Shown here in pieces: positions 33,147-41,485 of a DNA stretch of 64,000 nucleotides (position 1 is its first letter; every line of letters begins with the position of its first letter). Origin of the DNA: Marinobacter denitrificans (GTDB lineage Bacteria; Pseudomonadota; Gammaproteobacteria; Pseudomonadales; Oleiphilaceae); contig NZ_VMHN01000007.1 in assembly GCF_008795955.1 (NCBI RefSeq), positions 62,001 to 126,000 of the forward strand, read 5' to 3'. The position numbers were made by a program, and so were the translations under genes. The notes beneath the pieces are model-generated. The model searched no databases, had not been told where the DNA came from, and saw only the letters and a program-made list of their open reading frames with translations.

Positions 33147-34564
33147 CAACCGAACCATCCGTGGACGAACCAGCCATCCCGCACATCCCTGAATACCCAG
33201 GCGAGCTGGCCGCTGTCCAGTTGCGCAATGTAATAATCCCTGTGAACCCTCTGGCCATCCCACCAGCCACCGCTGATACGTTCCGGCCCCGAGAACCATC
33301 GGGACGGGGCTGCGGTAAGCGGTTGCGGGCCCCTGAGCAACCATAACGGACGACGGGGCAGTTGGGTGTAATCCGGCAGCCGGGTGCCAGGCCTGCGCAG
33401 CACTTCGGAGGCAGACCACGCCCGCTCCGGCCGGTGATCCGCCTGTGGCGATAACTGCTGCAGGGCGGCCTCGCCAAGCCGTGCCTGCAAACGGCTGATC
33501 AGGGTATGCCAGGCTTCATTCAGATCCTGGGTTTCACCCAGAAGATCCCGGCCAGCGCCGGCTTCCCGCCCCAGGAACCGCCTGATCGACAGTACCAGCG
33601 ATAACACCGGCGCTCTCAGCGGCTGCTGCTCAAGCCGCAAGCGAATCAGGTTCAGGAACGTTTCAGAGCGGTGCTCCGGGCCGGAGGTACGAACCCGCAG
33701 GCGGGTAGGTTCTTCGTGCCGGTGCTGCAGAACCAGCAGCAGGCTGTCGGTATCCTGCTGGCGCCAGCACAGGTCTTCCTCCAGTTCAGAGAGAATGCGT
33801 TGGAGGGAAAACAGCAGGCCCTGGGACTGTTCAACTTCCTGTACAAAGTCTATCTGCTGGCGAAAGTAGTGAGGGGGATGCCAGGGCGTTTTGGGGTCTG
33901 CCCGGTTCCCCTGGATTTTCTGGACATAGGCCAGGGTTTCCGGCGAAAGGCGGCGGGCCAACTCATTGGAGGGTAGGGCAAGCACCTCCCCAAGGGTGTT
34001 CAGGCCGATACGTTGTAGCCGGGTACGGGTTTTGTCCTCAAACTCTGCCGCCATCAGGGACATCTGCCCCAGCGCACGCAGAATATGGCCCTTGTCTGCC
34101 GTGCATTCACCCTTGCCCGTGCGGGCAATCAGCCGGGCCGAGAGAGGTGTATGGCCGATACCAATCCAGGCGTTAAGCTGGCGTTCGTTCAGCCCCTGCT
34201 CTACAGTCTGCCAGACGGCGGGCAGCCCTCCGTAAAGCCGCTGCAGGCTGCCTACTTCCGCTAGCAGGCCATCAGGGGGCACCAGTACGATATGGGCCGC
34301 ATAACGGTACAGCCAGCGTGCCTGGTCTTCGAGGATCCGCGCTTCCTGTTGGTGGTCTGCCCTTACCATACCGAGCTCCGGCACTAGGCTGATGGCAGTT
34401 TTCAGGCGCATGCCAGCCCGCACCCCCTGAGCCCGCGCTTTCGGGCAGGCCTGGATGACTTTCTGGCCGGAGCCTTCCACTACGGCCAACGCCCCCTCGT
34501 TTTCACGGGAACGGCGAATATGGTCCAGCAACAGGTGAGGGAAGTGCAGGTACAACCAGAGCAT
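33146..34564 (-). CDS. imuB: ImuB, inactive Y-family polymerase-like protein
   Basis: A 472-residue DinB/UmuC-fold protein that bridges DnaE2, ImuA and the beta clamp. It begins MLWLYLHFPHLLLD, where active Y-family enzymes have a catalytic Asp. The second catalytic site, normally SxDE, reads PPDGLLAEVGSLQRL, so metal-binding acids are missing, as expected for ImuB. A helix-hairpin-helix region follows (LQRIGLNTLGEVLALP), then the little-finger domain (about 240-350) and a C-terminal tail of about 100 residues that in homologues binds ImuA and RecA. It is the middle gene of imuA-imuB-dnaE2. Confidence 0.92.
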   Translation of the reverse strand: MLWLYLHFPHLLLDHIRRSRENEGALAVVEGSGQKVIQACPKARAQGVRAGMRLKTAISLVPELGMVRADHQQEARILEDQARWLYRYAAHIVLVPPDGLLAEVGSLQRLYGGLPAVWQTVEQGLNERQLNAWIGIGHTPLSARLIARTGKGECTADKGHILRALGQMSLMAAEFEDKTRTRLQRIGLNTLGEVLALPSNELARRLSPETLAYVQKIQGNRADPKTPWHPPHYFRQQIDFVQEVEQSQGLLFSLQRILSELEEDLCWRQQDTDSLLLVLQHRHEEPTRLRVRTSGPEHRSETFLNLIRLRLEQQPLRAPVLSLVLSIRRFLGREAGAGRDLLGETQDLNEAWHTLISRLQARLGEAALQQLSPQADHRPERAWSASEVLRRPGTRLPDYTQLPRRPLWLLRGPQPLTAAPSRWFSGPERISGGWWDGQRVHRDYYIAQLDSGQLAWVFRDVRDGWFVHGWFG

Positions 34565-34571
34565 GATGACC

Positions 34572-35261
34572 TTACCCGGCCTGGCCAGACCAGGGGCCCT
34601 GTACTATCCGGGGTGCCTCCTGGAAAGCCAGATCGGCCCGGTGGTGCATTGCCAGCGAACAGCATTGCCCCGGCCAGCTGCCGCGGCGTTTCAGCACATT
34701 CACCCTGAGATCCTGATGCTCTCCGGGAGCCAGTTCCAGGCGCAGGGCCGCCGGGGAATTCTGTTCGGCGTAGCGGCGTTCACGGAACAGCACACACACA
34801 TTGCTGCCGGCCTCGGCTGCCAGTTGCAGGCGCCGTATTTCCCGGGCGGCCAGTTTCCCGGGCCAGACCATGACCAGGCCGGTTACCGGAGAGCGCAGAC
34901 AGTTTTCCAGTGTCCACAGGAGGTCGCCCTCGTCTTCGGTGTGGATGAGTATCACCTGATCCAGGTTGACCCCCTCCCGAGCGAAGGCGGGCGCGTACGG
35001 GGTGTGGGGCGGGTTTATCCAGAATACAGTTTTGCCACTGTGAGACAGCCGTTGCATTAAAGGCAATAACAGCTGCAATTCCCCGATGCCTGGCGCATTC
35101 AGCAAACACTCGCTCAATGCGCCCCTGGGCCAGCCGATGCCCCCGAGCTGGTTGTCCAGCATCTGGTAACCGGTTGGCTCTGCCGACTGATTGGTGCGGA
35201 TATGCTGGTGCCCCTGCCAGACACGGGCATCCTGCATCAGCGTGTTCAGAATCTCGCTCAT
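34572..35261 (-). CDS. imuA: ImuA, RecA-like translesion synthesis accessory protein
   Basis: A 229-residue RecA/SulA-like protein and first gene of the mutagenesis cassette. The RecA-like core shows LGGIGWPRGALSECLLNAPGIGELQLLLPL, in which the Walker A region is degenerate, a VFWINPPHTPYAPAFAREGV strand and the following LIHTEDEGDLLWTLENCL block. It is thought to limit RecA filaments and recruit the ImuB-DnaE2 complex. A palindromic LexA box lies 16-35 bases upstream of the ATG, so the cassette is very likely an SOS operon. imuB starts after eight bases. Confidence 0.9.
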   Translation of the reverse strand: MSEILNTLMQDARVWQGHQHIRTNQSAEPTGYQMLDNQLGGIGWPRGALSECLLNAPGIGELQLLLPLMQRLSHSGKTVFWINPPHTPYAPAFAREGVNLDQVILIHTEDEGDLLWTLENCLRSPVTGLVMVWPGKLAAREIRRLQLAAEAGSNVCVLFRERRYAEQNSPAALRLELAPGEHQDLRVNVLKRRGSWPGQCCSLAMHHRADLAFQEAPRIVQGPWSGQAG

Positions 35262-35276
35262 GGAAAACTCTCAATA

Positions 35277-35296
35277 TACTGTTTAAATATACAGTA
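35277..35296. promoter_or_regulatory. LexA (SOS) box upstream of imuA
   Basis: TACTGTTTAAATATACAGTA is a near-perfect match to TACTGTATATATATACAGTA, with CTGT-N8-ACAG intact. It lies just upstream of the imuA start on the minus strand and would cover the promoter. Confidence 0.9.
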
Positions 35297-35388
35297 TTCT
35301 GAAAGGCGGCCGATTTCAAGGACCGGGTTGATAATCTGCTGGAACCCACCCACGCTTGTAGTACACCCATCAACCAGGGAGGTGGAAA

Positions 35389-35736
35389 ATGAGTGAGTTG
35401 ACGAAACAGAACTGCGAAGCCTGCAGTGCAGACGCACCAAGAGTGACTGCTGAGGAAAAACAGGCCTTGGGAAAAGAGGTGCCAGACTGGCAGGTTGTTG
35501 AACTGGATGGAGAAGAACAGCTACAGCGAGTGTTCAAACTCAAGAACTTCGCCCAGGCGCAGGCGTTTACCAACAAGGTGGGCGACCTGGCCGAAGCCGA
35601 GAACCACCATCCCGCCATCCTGTTGGAATACGGCAAAGTGACGGTACGCTGGTGGACCCACAAGATCGGTGGCCTGCACAAAAACGATTACATCATGGCG
35701 GCACGAACCGATGCAGCCTACGAAGAGATGCAGTGA
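35389..35736 (+). CDS. phhB: Pterin-4-alpha-carbinolamine dehydratase
   Basis: Dehydrates the carbinolamine made by phenylalanine hydroxylase and so recycles tetrahydrobiopterin-type cofactors. The 115 residues contain the family signature AENHHPAILLEYGKVTVRWWTH, with two catalytic His and a Trp-Thr-His end. The N-terminal extension has two cysteines (NCEACSADAP), more than the usual family length by about 15 residues. A strong ribosome site GGGAGGTGG precedes the ATG. No phhA gene is in this window. It is divergent from imuA, sharing the 127-base gap that contains the LexA box. Confidence 0.93.
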   Translation: MSELTKQNCEACSADAPRVTAEEKQALGKEVPDWQVVELDGEEQLQRVFKLKNFAQAQAFTNKVGDLAEAENHHPAILLEYGKVTVRWWTHKIGGLHKNDYIMAARTDAAYEEMQ

Positions 35737-35899
35737 TTCAACCCATCTTCAGGGAAGTGCTTTCGACTGTCGTCATCGGTGTTGAACCAATGAGGCATTA
35801 GCGGCGTAGCAAATAAATATCGACCGGATAAGAGTTTCGTTGGTCAGAGCCGCCCGCCGGATGGCAGGGCTTAATTCAGCTTGAGAAAGGATATCTGAG

Positions 35900-36340
35900 A
35901 TGACTATTTTTGAGGAGCTTCGGGCAGACCATGACAGGCAACGAGAGCTAGTCGATCAGCTACTCGCAACCAGTGGCGCCACTGATGAGCGTGATCGCTT
36001 GTTTTTGAACCTGAAAAAGCAGCTCGAGGACCATGCGCTGGCAGAGGAGAGGTATTTCTACGTGCCCTTGATGCAGTTTGATGCCACTCAAGAAAAGGCC
36101 CGGCACAGCGTTGCCGAGCATCACGAGCTTGATGAGTTGATTGAAGCCGTATCCGGTACCGGGCAGGATTCGTCAGCCTGGCTTGCTCACGCAAAAAATC
36201 TTGCCCATAAGTTACTGCATCATCTCGAAGAAGAAGAGCAGGAAGTGTTTCCCAGCGCCGGCAAGGTGCTCGGAGAAAACGAGAAAACCTCGCTAGGATC
36301 GGATTACCGGCGCGAGATGGAGAAACGAACGTCTCCCTGA
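35900..36340 (+). CDS. Hemerythrin-domain protein
   Basis: A 146-residue four-helix bundle of the hemerythrin HHE family, expected to bind a di-iron centre and oxygen, nitric oxide or metal. Iron ligands are visible as His in DHDRQRELVDQLL, LEDHALAEERYFYVPL, the HHELDELIE segment and KLLHHLEEEEQEVFP. The function in this species is not known; possible roles are oxygen or NO sensing, storage or stress tolerance. A ribosome site GAAAGGATA is present. A PfpI gene follows 58 bases later, perhaps as a small stress operon. Confidence 0.85.
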   Translation: MTIFEELRADHDRQRELVDQLLATSGATDERDRLFLNLKKQLEDHALAEERYFYVPLMQFDATQEKARHSVAEHHELDELIEAVSGTGQDSSAWLAHAKNLAHKLLHHLEEEEQEVFPSAGKVLGENEKTSLGSDYRREMEKRTSP

Positions 36341-36398
36341 GTATGAAGCAAACGCCGCAAAGAAAGCATGCGAACGTTGAAACAGAAGGAGGATGTAT

Positions 36399-36947
36399 AT
36401 GAGTGCGCCGCTAAATGGAAAGAAAATCGCGTTTCTTGCGACAAATGGTGTTGAACAAATCGAATTGACTCGTCCTTGGAAAGATCTCCAGGGCGCAGGT
36501 GCAGAGCTGCATCTTATTTCGCTGAAAGAAGGTGAAATTCAGGGTTACCACCACCTGGATAAAGCGCACACCTTTCCGGTGGACAAAACGGCAGCAAACA
36601 CCGATGCGAACGACTACGATGCGCTGATTCTGCCTGGGGGTGTCGCAAATCCGGACGAACTGAGAACGGGCGAAGCTGCGGTTTCGTTAATCAAGCAATT
36701 CTGCAACAAGCATAAACTGGTGGCCGCCATCTGCCATGCCCCCTGGACGCTAATCGAAGCGGATAAGGTTCGCGGCCGCACACTGACGTCGTTCCCCAGT
36801 CTGAAAACCGATATTCAAAACGCCGGCGGAACCTGGGTTGACGAGCCAGTACACAATGACAATGGTTTGATTACCAGCCGAGTTCCGGATGACCTGGACG
36901 ACTTTTGCGCCGCCATCATCGAGGCGCTGTCGCCGGCCGCCGGATAA
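36399..36947 (+). CDS. PfpI/DJ-1 family type 1 glutamine amidotransferase-like protein
   Basis: A 182-residue DJ-1/PfpI-fold protein. The nucleophile elbow is AAICHAPWTL with Cys and the following His; an acidic partner sits near the N-terminus (TNGVEQIELTRPW), and the PGGVANPDELR loop is typical. Proteins of this group include chaperones, deglycases and peptidases, and the family name alone does not settle the reaction. I prefer ATG 36399 over ATG 36393 because the ribosome site AAGGAGG ends at 36392, leaving a better spacing. It lies just upstream of an IS110-type transposase remnant. Confidence 0.85.
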   Translation: MSAPLNGKKIAFLATNGVEQIELTRPWKDLQGAGAELHLISLKEGEIQGYHHLDKAHTFPVDKTAANTDANDYDALILPGGVANPDELRTGEAAVSLIKQFCNKHKLVAAICHAPWTLIEADKVRGRTLTSFPSLKTDIQNAGGTWVDEPVHNDNGLITSRVPDDLDDFCAAIIEALSPAAG

Positions 36948-37009
36948 CCGTGAGTGGGGGCTGTCTGAAGTTGGCCTCCAGCGGCCTCAAACCAAAAGCC
37001 CAGGAACTG

Positions 37010-37201
37010 TTAGCGCTGATAGCAGTAGTGAGCGCCCGAGCAGGTTTCCGTGCCAATCAGGTAAGGAGCTAATTGGGCGAAAAACGGCAACAGCTTGGGT
37101 CGATTCAGTCGTTTGCGAACCACGACCTTGCCGTGGTGGTCGGTGCCATGAATACTGAACACAGTTTTCGGCAGATCGATACCGATGGTTGTAACATTCA
37201 C
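37010..37201 (-). pseudogene. IS110-family transposase N-terminal remnant
   Basis: The 63 residues MNVTTIGIDLPKTVFSIHG onward, through KRLNRPKLLPFFAQLAPYLIG and ETCSGAHY, match the start of IS110-type DEDD transposases (RuvC-like fold, first catalytic Asp in GIDL). Homology stops at about 37015 and a stop codon follows; the remaining roughly 300 residues are missing. The start is GTG 37201 with the ribosome site GCAGGAGG. About 85 bases upstream (37202-37285) may be the non-coding left end of the element. The rest of the 36948-37311 gap holds no gene. Confidence 0.8.
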
Positions 37202-37311
37202 GATGACTCCTCCTGCTTTTGATTGAAGAGGTCGACACCTTCAATGTGGCACATGGATGCCGTGGGAGCAGGGGAGTCCATATCATTCGTTAACTGATAG
37301 GGAGATCAAAG

Positions 37312-37665
37312 ATGTCTCGTTTTTGGGATGCTTTCCAACACCTGGAAATAGCACAAAATCGAAGAAAAAGTGGCGATGCACAAATAGACGCCAAAACCGC
37401 ACTCCGCTCAATCAAAGATCTTGAAGAAAAAGTAGATCGGCTGTCTTTACTCTGCCATGCGTTATTTGAAGAGTTAGAGCGGGCTACAGGCTTTTCGGAA
37501 GCGAAGCTCAAAGAGAAAATGACGCAAATTGATCTCCGAGATGGCAGGGAGGACGGGAAATATGACCCTGTCATGGGGGCAGATTGTCCGGATTGCGGGC
37601 GGCAAGTTAAGAAAACACGACGAAATTGCTTTTGGTGTGGGGCAAGTCTTCTGCCGTTGGGGTAA
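37312..37665 (+). CDS. Zinc-ribbon protein of unknown function
   Basis: A 117-residue protein, not recognised as a named family. The N-terminal two thirds are helical and likely coiled coil (AQIDAKTALRSIKDLEEKVDRL-like heptads, written here only in part). The C-terminus is a zinc ribbon with CPDCGR and CFWCGA separated by ten residues. Codon use and base composition are more A+T-rich than the surrounding genes, and the gene directly follows the transposase remnant, both of which point to recent arrival. A ribosome site GGGAG precedes the ATG. Confidence 0.65.
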   Translation: MSRFWDAFQHLEIAQNRRKSGDAQIDAKTALRSIKDLEEKVDRLSLLCHALFEELERATGFSEAKLKEKMTQIDLRDGREDGKYDPVMGADCPDCGRQVKKTRRNCFWCGASLLPLG

Positions 37666-37780
37666 GTGGACACTGTTAACAAGAACAGGCGCGCGAGGCC
37701 TACCGCACTGCGGCTTCACCTCCATTCCGTAGGCGGGCATGCTGCAAGCTTAAGCGCTAATCGAAGACAGGGAGTAGTCG

Positions 37781-38269
37781 ATGGTAATCAGAGATGTGTG
37801 CTTTCCCTCGGATAGCAGGGAACTCCGACGGCTAATTCATGAGTACGCTGATTGGCTCGGCATTGACCTCTCTTATCAGGATTTTGAGGGAGAGATGGCC
37901 AATCTTGAAGCACTCTTTTCTTTGCCAAGCGGGCAATACACGTTCGCAATGGTAGGTTCTTGCGTTGCAGGAGGTGTTGGCTTCAGGAGAATTGACGAGC
38001 ATACAGCAGAGGTAAAACGCCTGTACGTCCGTCCGGACCAGCAAGGGAAAGGTATCGGTCGGTCGCTTATGGAAAACCTCTTTCTAAAGCTCAAGAGCTT
38101 AGGCTATAGCCGGCTCGTTTTGGACGCAGTACCTCCCACGAGAAAAGCCCAAGCCTTGTACGAGAGAATGGGGTTTACTGAAATTGAGCCCTACTTCCAC
38201 AATCCGGTGCCTGAAACCAAGTTCTACGCATTTGATCTTCGCCACCAAGCTGTGGATCAAGGTGCGTAA
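37781..38269 (+). CDS. GNAT family N-acetyltransferase
   Basis: A 162-residue acetyl-CoA-dependent N-acetyltransferase. Motif A reads RLYVRPDQQGKGIGRSLMENL with the pyrophosphate-binding QGKGIG loop; the C-terminal part has the expected LVLDAVPPTRKAQALYERMGF with the acetyl-CoA-contacting tyrosine. The substrate is unknown. It continues the more A+T-rich stretch started by the zinc-ribbon gene and stands alone between the island and a minus-strand methyltransferase pair. Confidence 0.85.
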   Translation: MVIRDVCFPSDSRELRRLIHEYADWLGIDLSYQDFEGEMANLEALFSLPSGQYTFAMVGSCVAGGVGFRRIDEHTAEVKRLYVRPDQQGKGIGRSLMENLFLKLKSLGYSRLVLDAVPPTRKAQALYERMGFTEIEPYFHNPVPETKFYAFDLRHQAVDQGA

Positions 38270-38432
38270 AAAACACGATCATGGATTGGAGTTCCCGAAG
38301 GCTTCGCTGGATTCAGTCTGGCGCACAATGTAAGTTCAGAGGAGGAAGTTGACCAGGTAATGGCCCCTCCGCTGAACCTGCATAACCAATCGAAGTAGTT
38401 GTCGGCCGTGAAGGCCTGAATTTGCGGTCGTA

Positions 38433-39194
38433 TCAGGCCCCGGCTTTTCTGGAAGTTGATTCCCTCGGGCCAGCACGGCGCAAAGGTACAAATGCCGGCA
38501 CCTGTTTCTGGTAATCGCGATAGGGTTGGCCAATAGCCTGTTCCAGATCTTTTTCTTCCCGCGGAGTGATCACCAGAATGTAGCTTGTGGCCAGAATAGC
38601 CATTAACGCGTGGCCGACGGTCATTTCAGGAGTCGCCCAGAACACTATCATCCAGCCAAGGCTGATTGGGTGGCGTATTAATCCGTAAAGATAGCGTGCT
38701 GAGAAAGGAGTCTCACGGTTCGGTTGGCGGCGAATAAACCGCCAGACAGGGCCGAGCCCAAAAAAGTCAAAGTGGTTTATGTTGAAGGTGGCCAACACCA
38801 TTACCGTCCAACCCATAGCATGTAGTCCATAAAACAGGCCCGCCAGGCTGGCAGTTTCTGTCTTCCATATTATTCCGGGCAAAGGGTGCCAGAGGGTTAT
38901 CAGGGCTCCCAGGGTCAAGCCGGATACCAGAACGTAGGTGCTGCGTTCCAGTGGTTGTGGCACGATCGCTGTCCAGCGCTCCTTGAAAGCAGGCCGCGCC
39001 ATTATGGAATGTAGTGCAAAATAGCCGCCAAGAAGCAGGCTGTTGGCACCAACTGCAAGCAGCGAATCGGCGGGTGCACCCCCGTCGATACCCCAGGGCG
39101 TCAGGTTCAGCAGGAAAGCCATCAATGCCAGCAATGAGGCAAAGCCAATGCCATAGGCGGCCAGGGCATAAAGCCCGAAGAAAATGTTTTTCAT
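38433..39194 (-). CDS. mddA: Methanethiol S-methyltransferase-like membrane protein (MddA/NnrU family)
   Basis: A 253-residue protein with about five or six TM segments. It resembles MddA, which methylates methanethiol to dimethylsulfide using S-adenosylmethionine: ALHSIMARPAFKERW and LERSTYVLVSGLTL near the middle, NINHFDFFGLGPVWRF, then RHPISLGWMIVFWATPEMTVGHA and the C-terminal EEKDLEQAIGQPYRDYQKQVP. The isoprenylcysteine-methyltransferase-like RHP and EE motifs are present. The symbol is given by sequence resemblance only, and activity is untested. The start overlaps the stop of the upstream methyltransferase (ATGA), so they form an operon. Confidence 0.78.
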   Translation of the reverse strand: MKNIFFGLYALAAYGIGFASLLALMAFLLNLTPWGIDGGAPADSLLAVGANSLLLGGYFALHSIMARPAFKERWTAIVPQPLERSTYVLVSGLTLGALITLWHPLPGIIWKTETASLAGLFYGLHAMGWTVMVLATFNINHFDFFGLGPVWRFIRRQPNRETPFSARYLYGLIRHPISLGWMIVFWATPEMTVGHALMAILATSYILVITPREEKDLEQAIGQPYRDYQKQVPAFVPLRRAGPRESTSRKAGA

Positions 39195-40291
39195 GGCGTC
39201 TTGCCCTCTTCGTTGCGAGCGATGAAGTAAACATTAAAGGGATCGTGCTCCAGCCGATGGGACTCAATATGATGAAAGCCTGCCTGGCGAAGCATCAGTT
39301 CAGCTTTTTCTTCGCCCCATAGGGTGCCTAGTCCCGGCCCGCCCTGGGCGAGTGAAACCGGTGTGCAGTGGGCGCAGGATATGGTGTAGAGCAGTGGGCC
39401 GAGGGGGTGCTCAAGGTTGTTCTCCAGGAAGCTGGAGCCAGCAATGTCCTGCATCAGGTACATTCCACCGGGACGTAATGCTTCCGAAATACCCCGTAAG
39501 AGGGCTGCGGGATCCGCCTGATCATGAACTGCATCAAAAGAGGTAATCAGGTCGTAGCTGGCCGGGTCGCGGAAGTTCCGAAGGTCCCGGGCGTCAAAAA
39601 ACAGATTGGTCAGCCTCCTGGCACGGGCTTTCTCCCGGGTCGGTTCGAAGGCCTCCTCACACAAGTCATAGCCGGTAAACCGGCTGTTAGGAAACGCCTG
39701 TGCCAGAGCCAGCAGAGCCAGCCCTCGTCCGCACCCTGCGTCAAGCACCGATATGCCGCGCTCAAGACGCTCCTGCAGTCCGGGCGCCAGTGGGAGTATG
39801 TGATTGAACAGGGCGCTCACCACGGTCTGGTGGCTGTCTTCCGCCATGACTTCATGAAAGCACGGATAGGCGTTGTAGGGCAGCCCTTCGCCAGTGCGGA
39901 AGCAAGTCATAAGAGCTGTTTCCATGCTGCTGATCAGAGGAATGAAGCGGGCTGTTACCGCCAGGTTGTCGGGGCTGGCGCTGCGGGTCAGACAGGCTGC
40001 ATGAGCAGAGTCCAGCGAGAAGGTTTTAGGGGTGGGTTGATAATCAATGATTCCGCCGGTGACCATTACTGATAGCCATTCCCTGATGTATCGCTCGTTC
40101 AGTCCGCTGGCGTCAGATATTTGGTGGCTGGTGGATGGTGGCAAGCTGGCCAGGGTGTCAAACAGCCCAAGCCGGTGACCGAGAGACGTCATGGCCACGA
40201 TGGCAGCATGGTTTAACATTTGAGCGAAGTGTTCCCCGAACAGCTCAGGGCTGCGAGCCGAGGTCGGTGCCGAGACTGGTGCGTTCATCAT
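39191..40291 (-). CDS. Class I SAM-dependent methyltransferase with winged-helix N-terminus
   Basis: A 366-residue protein. Residues about 30-110 form a winged-helix, dimerisation-like region (LFDTLASLPPSTSHQISDASGLNERYIREWL). The Rossmann methyltransferase domain follows with SAM motif I VLDAGCGRGLALLALA and motif II SRFTGYDLCEEAF, then ITSFDAVHDQADPAALLRGI and LRPGGMYLMQDIAG. It resembles Rv2258c-type and O-methyltransferase-like proteins; the substrate is unknown. Its stop overlaps the start of the MddA-like gene, and it is divergent from an AraC/GlxA-type regulator, which probably controls both. Confidence 0.8.
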   Translation of the reverse strand: MMNAPVSAPTSARSPELFGEHFAQMLNHAAIVAMTSLGHRLGLFDTLASLPPSTSHQISDASGLNERYIREWLSVMVTGGIIDYQPTPKTFSLDSAHAACLTRSASPDNLAVTARFIPLISSMETALMTCFRTGEGLPYNAYPCFHEVMAEDSHQTVVSALFNHILPLAPGLQERLERGISVLDAGCGRGLALLALAQAFPNSRFTGYDLCEEAFEPTREKARARRLTNLFFDARDLRNFRDPASYDLITSFDAVHDQADPAALLRGISEALRPGGMYLMQDIAGSSFLENNLEHPLGPLLYTISCAHCTPVSLAQGGPGLGTLWGEEKAELMLRQAGFHHIESHRLEHDPFNVYFIARNEEGKTP

Positions 40292-40450
40292 TCGTTCTCC
40301 CTGTTAAGGATTGTCTGGTTGATGCACGTCTATGTTGAACGGTTTGGCGCCCGGACCCTTGCGCGAAAACTGTCAATTAATGGTCGAATCGGCCAGGTGG
40401 CCATTGTTGGGGGAAGGTCTTATGATCGGGGCTGTAAGGGAGAGCACAGA

Positions 40451-41485
40451 GTGTCAGATAAAACCCCGGATTTGAGCCGCAGGCCCGTTGAGGTGGGCAT
40501 ACTTGCCGTTCCCCAGGCAACGGCCTCACCGATCTATGGCATGCAGGAACTACTGGGCTCCGCGGGACGGGATTGGGACTTCCTGATGCAGGGGGTACCG
40601 GGGAAGGGGTTGATTGATGCCTCCATTGTTTCATGGGATGGCGAACCGATGGAATTGGCGAACGGAGGCTGGATCAGGCCGACAAAAACCCTGGACGAGC
40701 ATTATTGTCCCGATGCGATCTGTATTCTGGAGGTGGTGTTCGACCCCCTTGCCGGCCCCGGGGAACTCTTTGCCAGGGAAACCCGGTGGCTGAAAGAATA
40801 CTGGCGGAAGGGCGGATTGATAGCGACCGCCTGTACGGGCGCGGTTCTACTTGGAGAGGCGGGGTTGCTGGCCGGCGAGGATGCCACTACACATTGGGGC
40901 TTCTGCGAATTCATGGCAAGGCGCTACCCCGGAGTGCGGATGCATCCGGAGAGAGCCTTGGTTGCCTCCGGCATTGGCCAACGACTTATCATGTCCGGAG
41001 GCGGCACCTCGTGGATGGATCTCGGGCTGTATCTGATAGCCAGGTTCTGCAGCCAGGCTGAGGCCGTTCGGGTTGCCAAGGTTCACCTGATTGAGTGGCA
41101 TCAAACCGGGCAGCAACCCTTTGCTTCCGTCAGTCACCAGAGGCAGTCGGATGATGCGGTTATTGCCCGCTGCCAGCAGTGGGTTGCCCACCATTATGAT
41201 CGGTCTTCGCCGGTGGCGGGGATGATGGCACTGAGTGGGCTGAGTGAGCGTTCCTTCACTCGCCGGTTCCGGCAGGCAACCGGTATGGCGCCCATCGAGT
41301 ACGTGTTAACCCTCCGGCTTGAAGAGGCCAAGCAGATTCTGGAGACCAGCAACGTATCTGTGGAGGTTGTCGCAGAGATGGTGGGTTATCAGGATGCGGC
41401 CTTTTTCAGCCGTAAATTCCGGCAGCGAGTTGGCCTTACGCCTGCCCAGTACCGGAGAAAATTCGGGGGCCTGGGTCGCTTGTAG
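40451..41485 (+). CDS. GlxA-family AraC-type transcriptional regulator
   Basis: A 344-residue regulator with an N-terminal DJ-1/PfpI-like domain (from PVEVGILAVPQATASPIYG to about residue 200, including GLIATACTGAVLLGEAGLLAG) and a C-terminal AraC DNA-binding domain with two helix-turn-helix units ending AEMVGYQDAAFFSRKFRQRVG. I chose GTG 40451 because a GGGAG ribosome site lies 8-13 bases upstream and the domain starts soon after; the open frame extends back to 40220 without homology. The target is probably the divergent methyltransferase-mddA operon. The effector is unknown. Confidence 0.8.
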   Translation: MSDKTPDLSRRPVEVGILAVPQATASPIYGMQELLGSAGRDWDFLMQGVPGKGLIDASIVSWDGEPMELANGGWIRPTKTLDEHYCPDAICILEVVFDPLAGPGELFARETRWLKEYWRKGGLIATACTGAVLLGEAGLLAGEDATTHWGFCEFMARRYPGVRMHPERALVASGIGQRLIMSGGGTSWMDLGLYLIARFCSQAEAVRVAKVHLIEWHQTGQQPFASVSHQRQSDDAVIARCQQWVAHHYDRSSPVAGMMALSGLSERSFTRRFRQATGMAPIEYVLTLRLEEAKQILETSNVSVEVVAEMVGYQDAAFFSRKFRQRVGLTPAQYRRKFGGLGRL

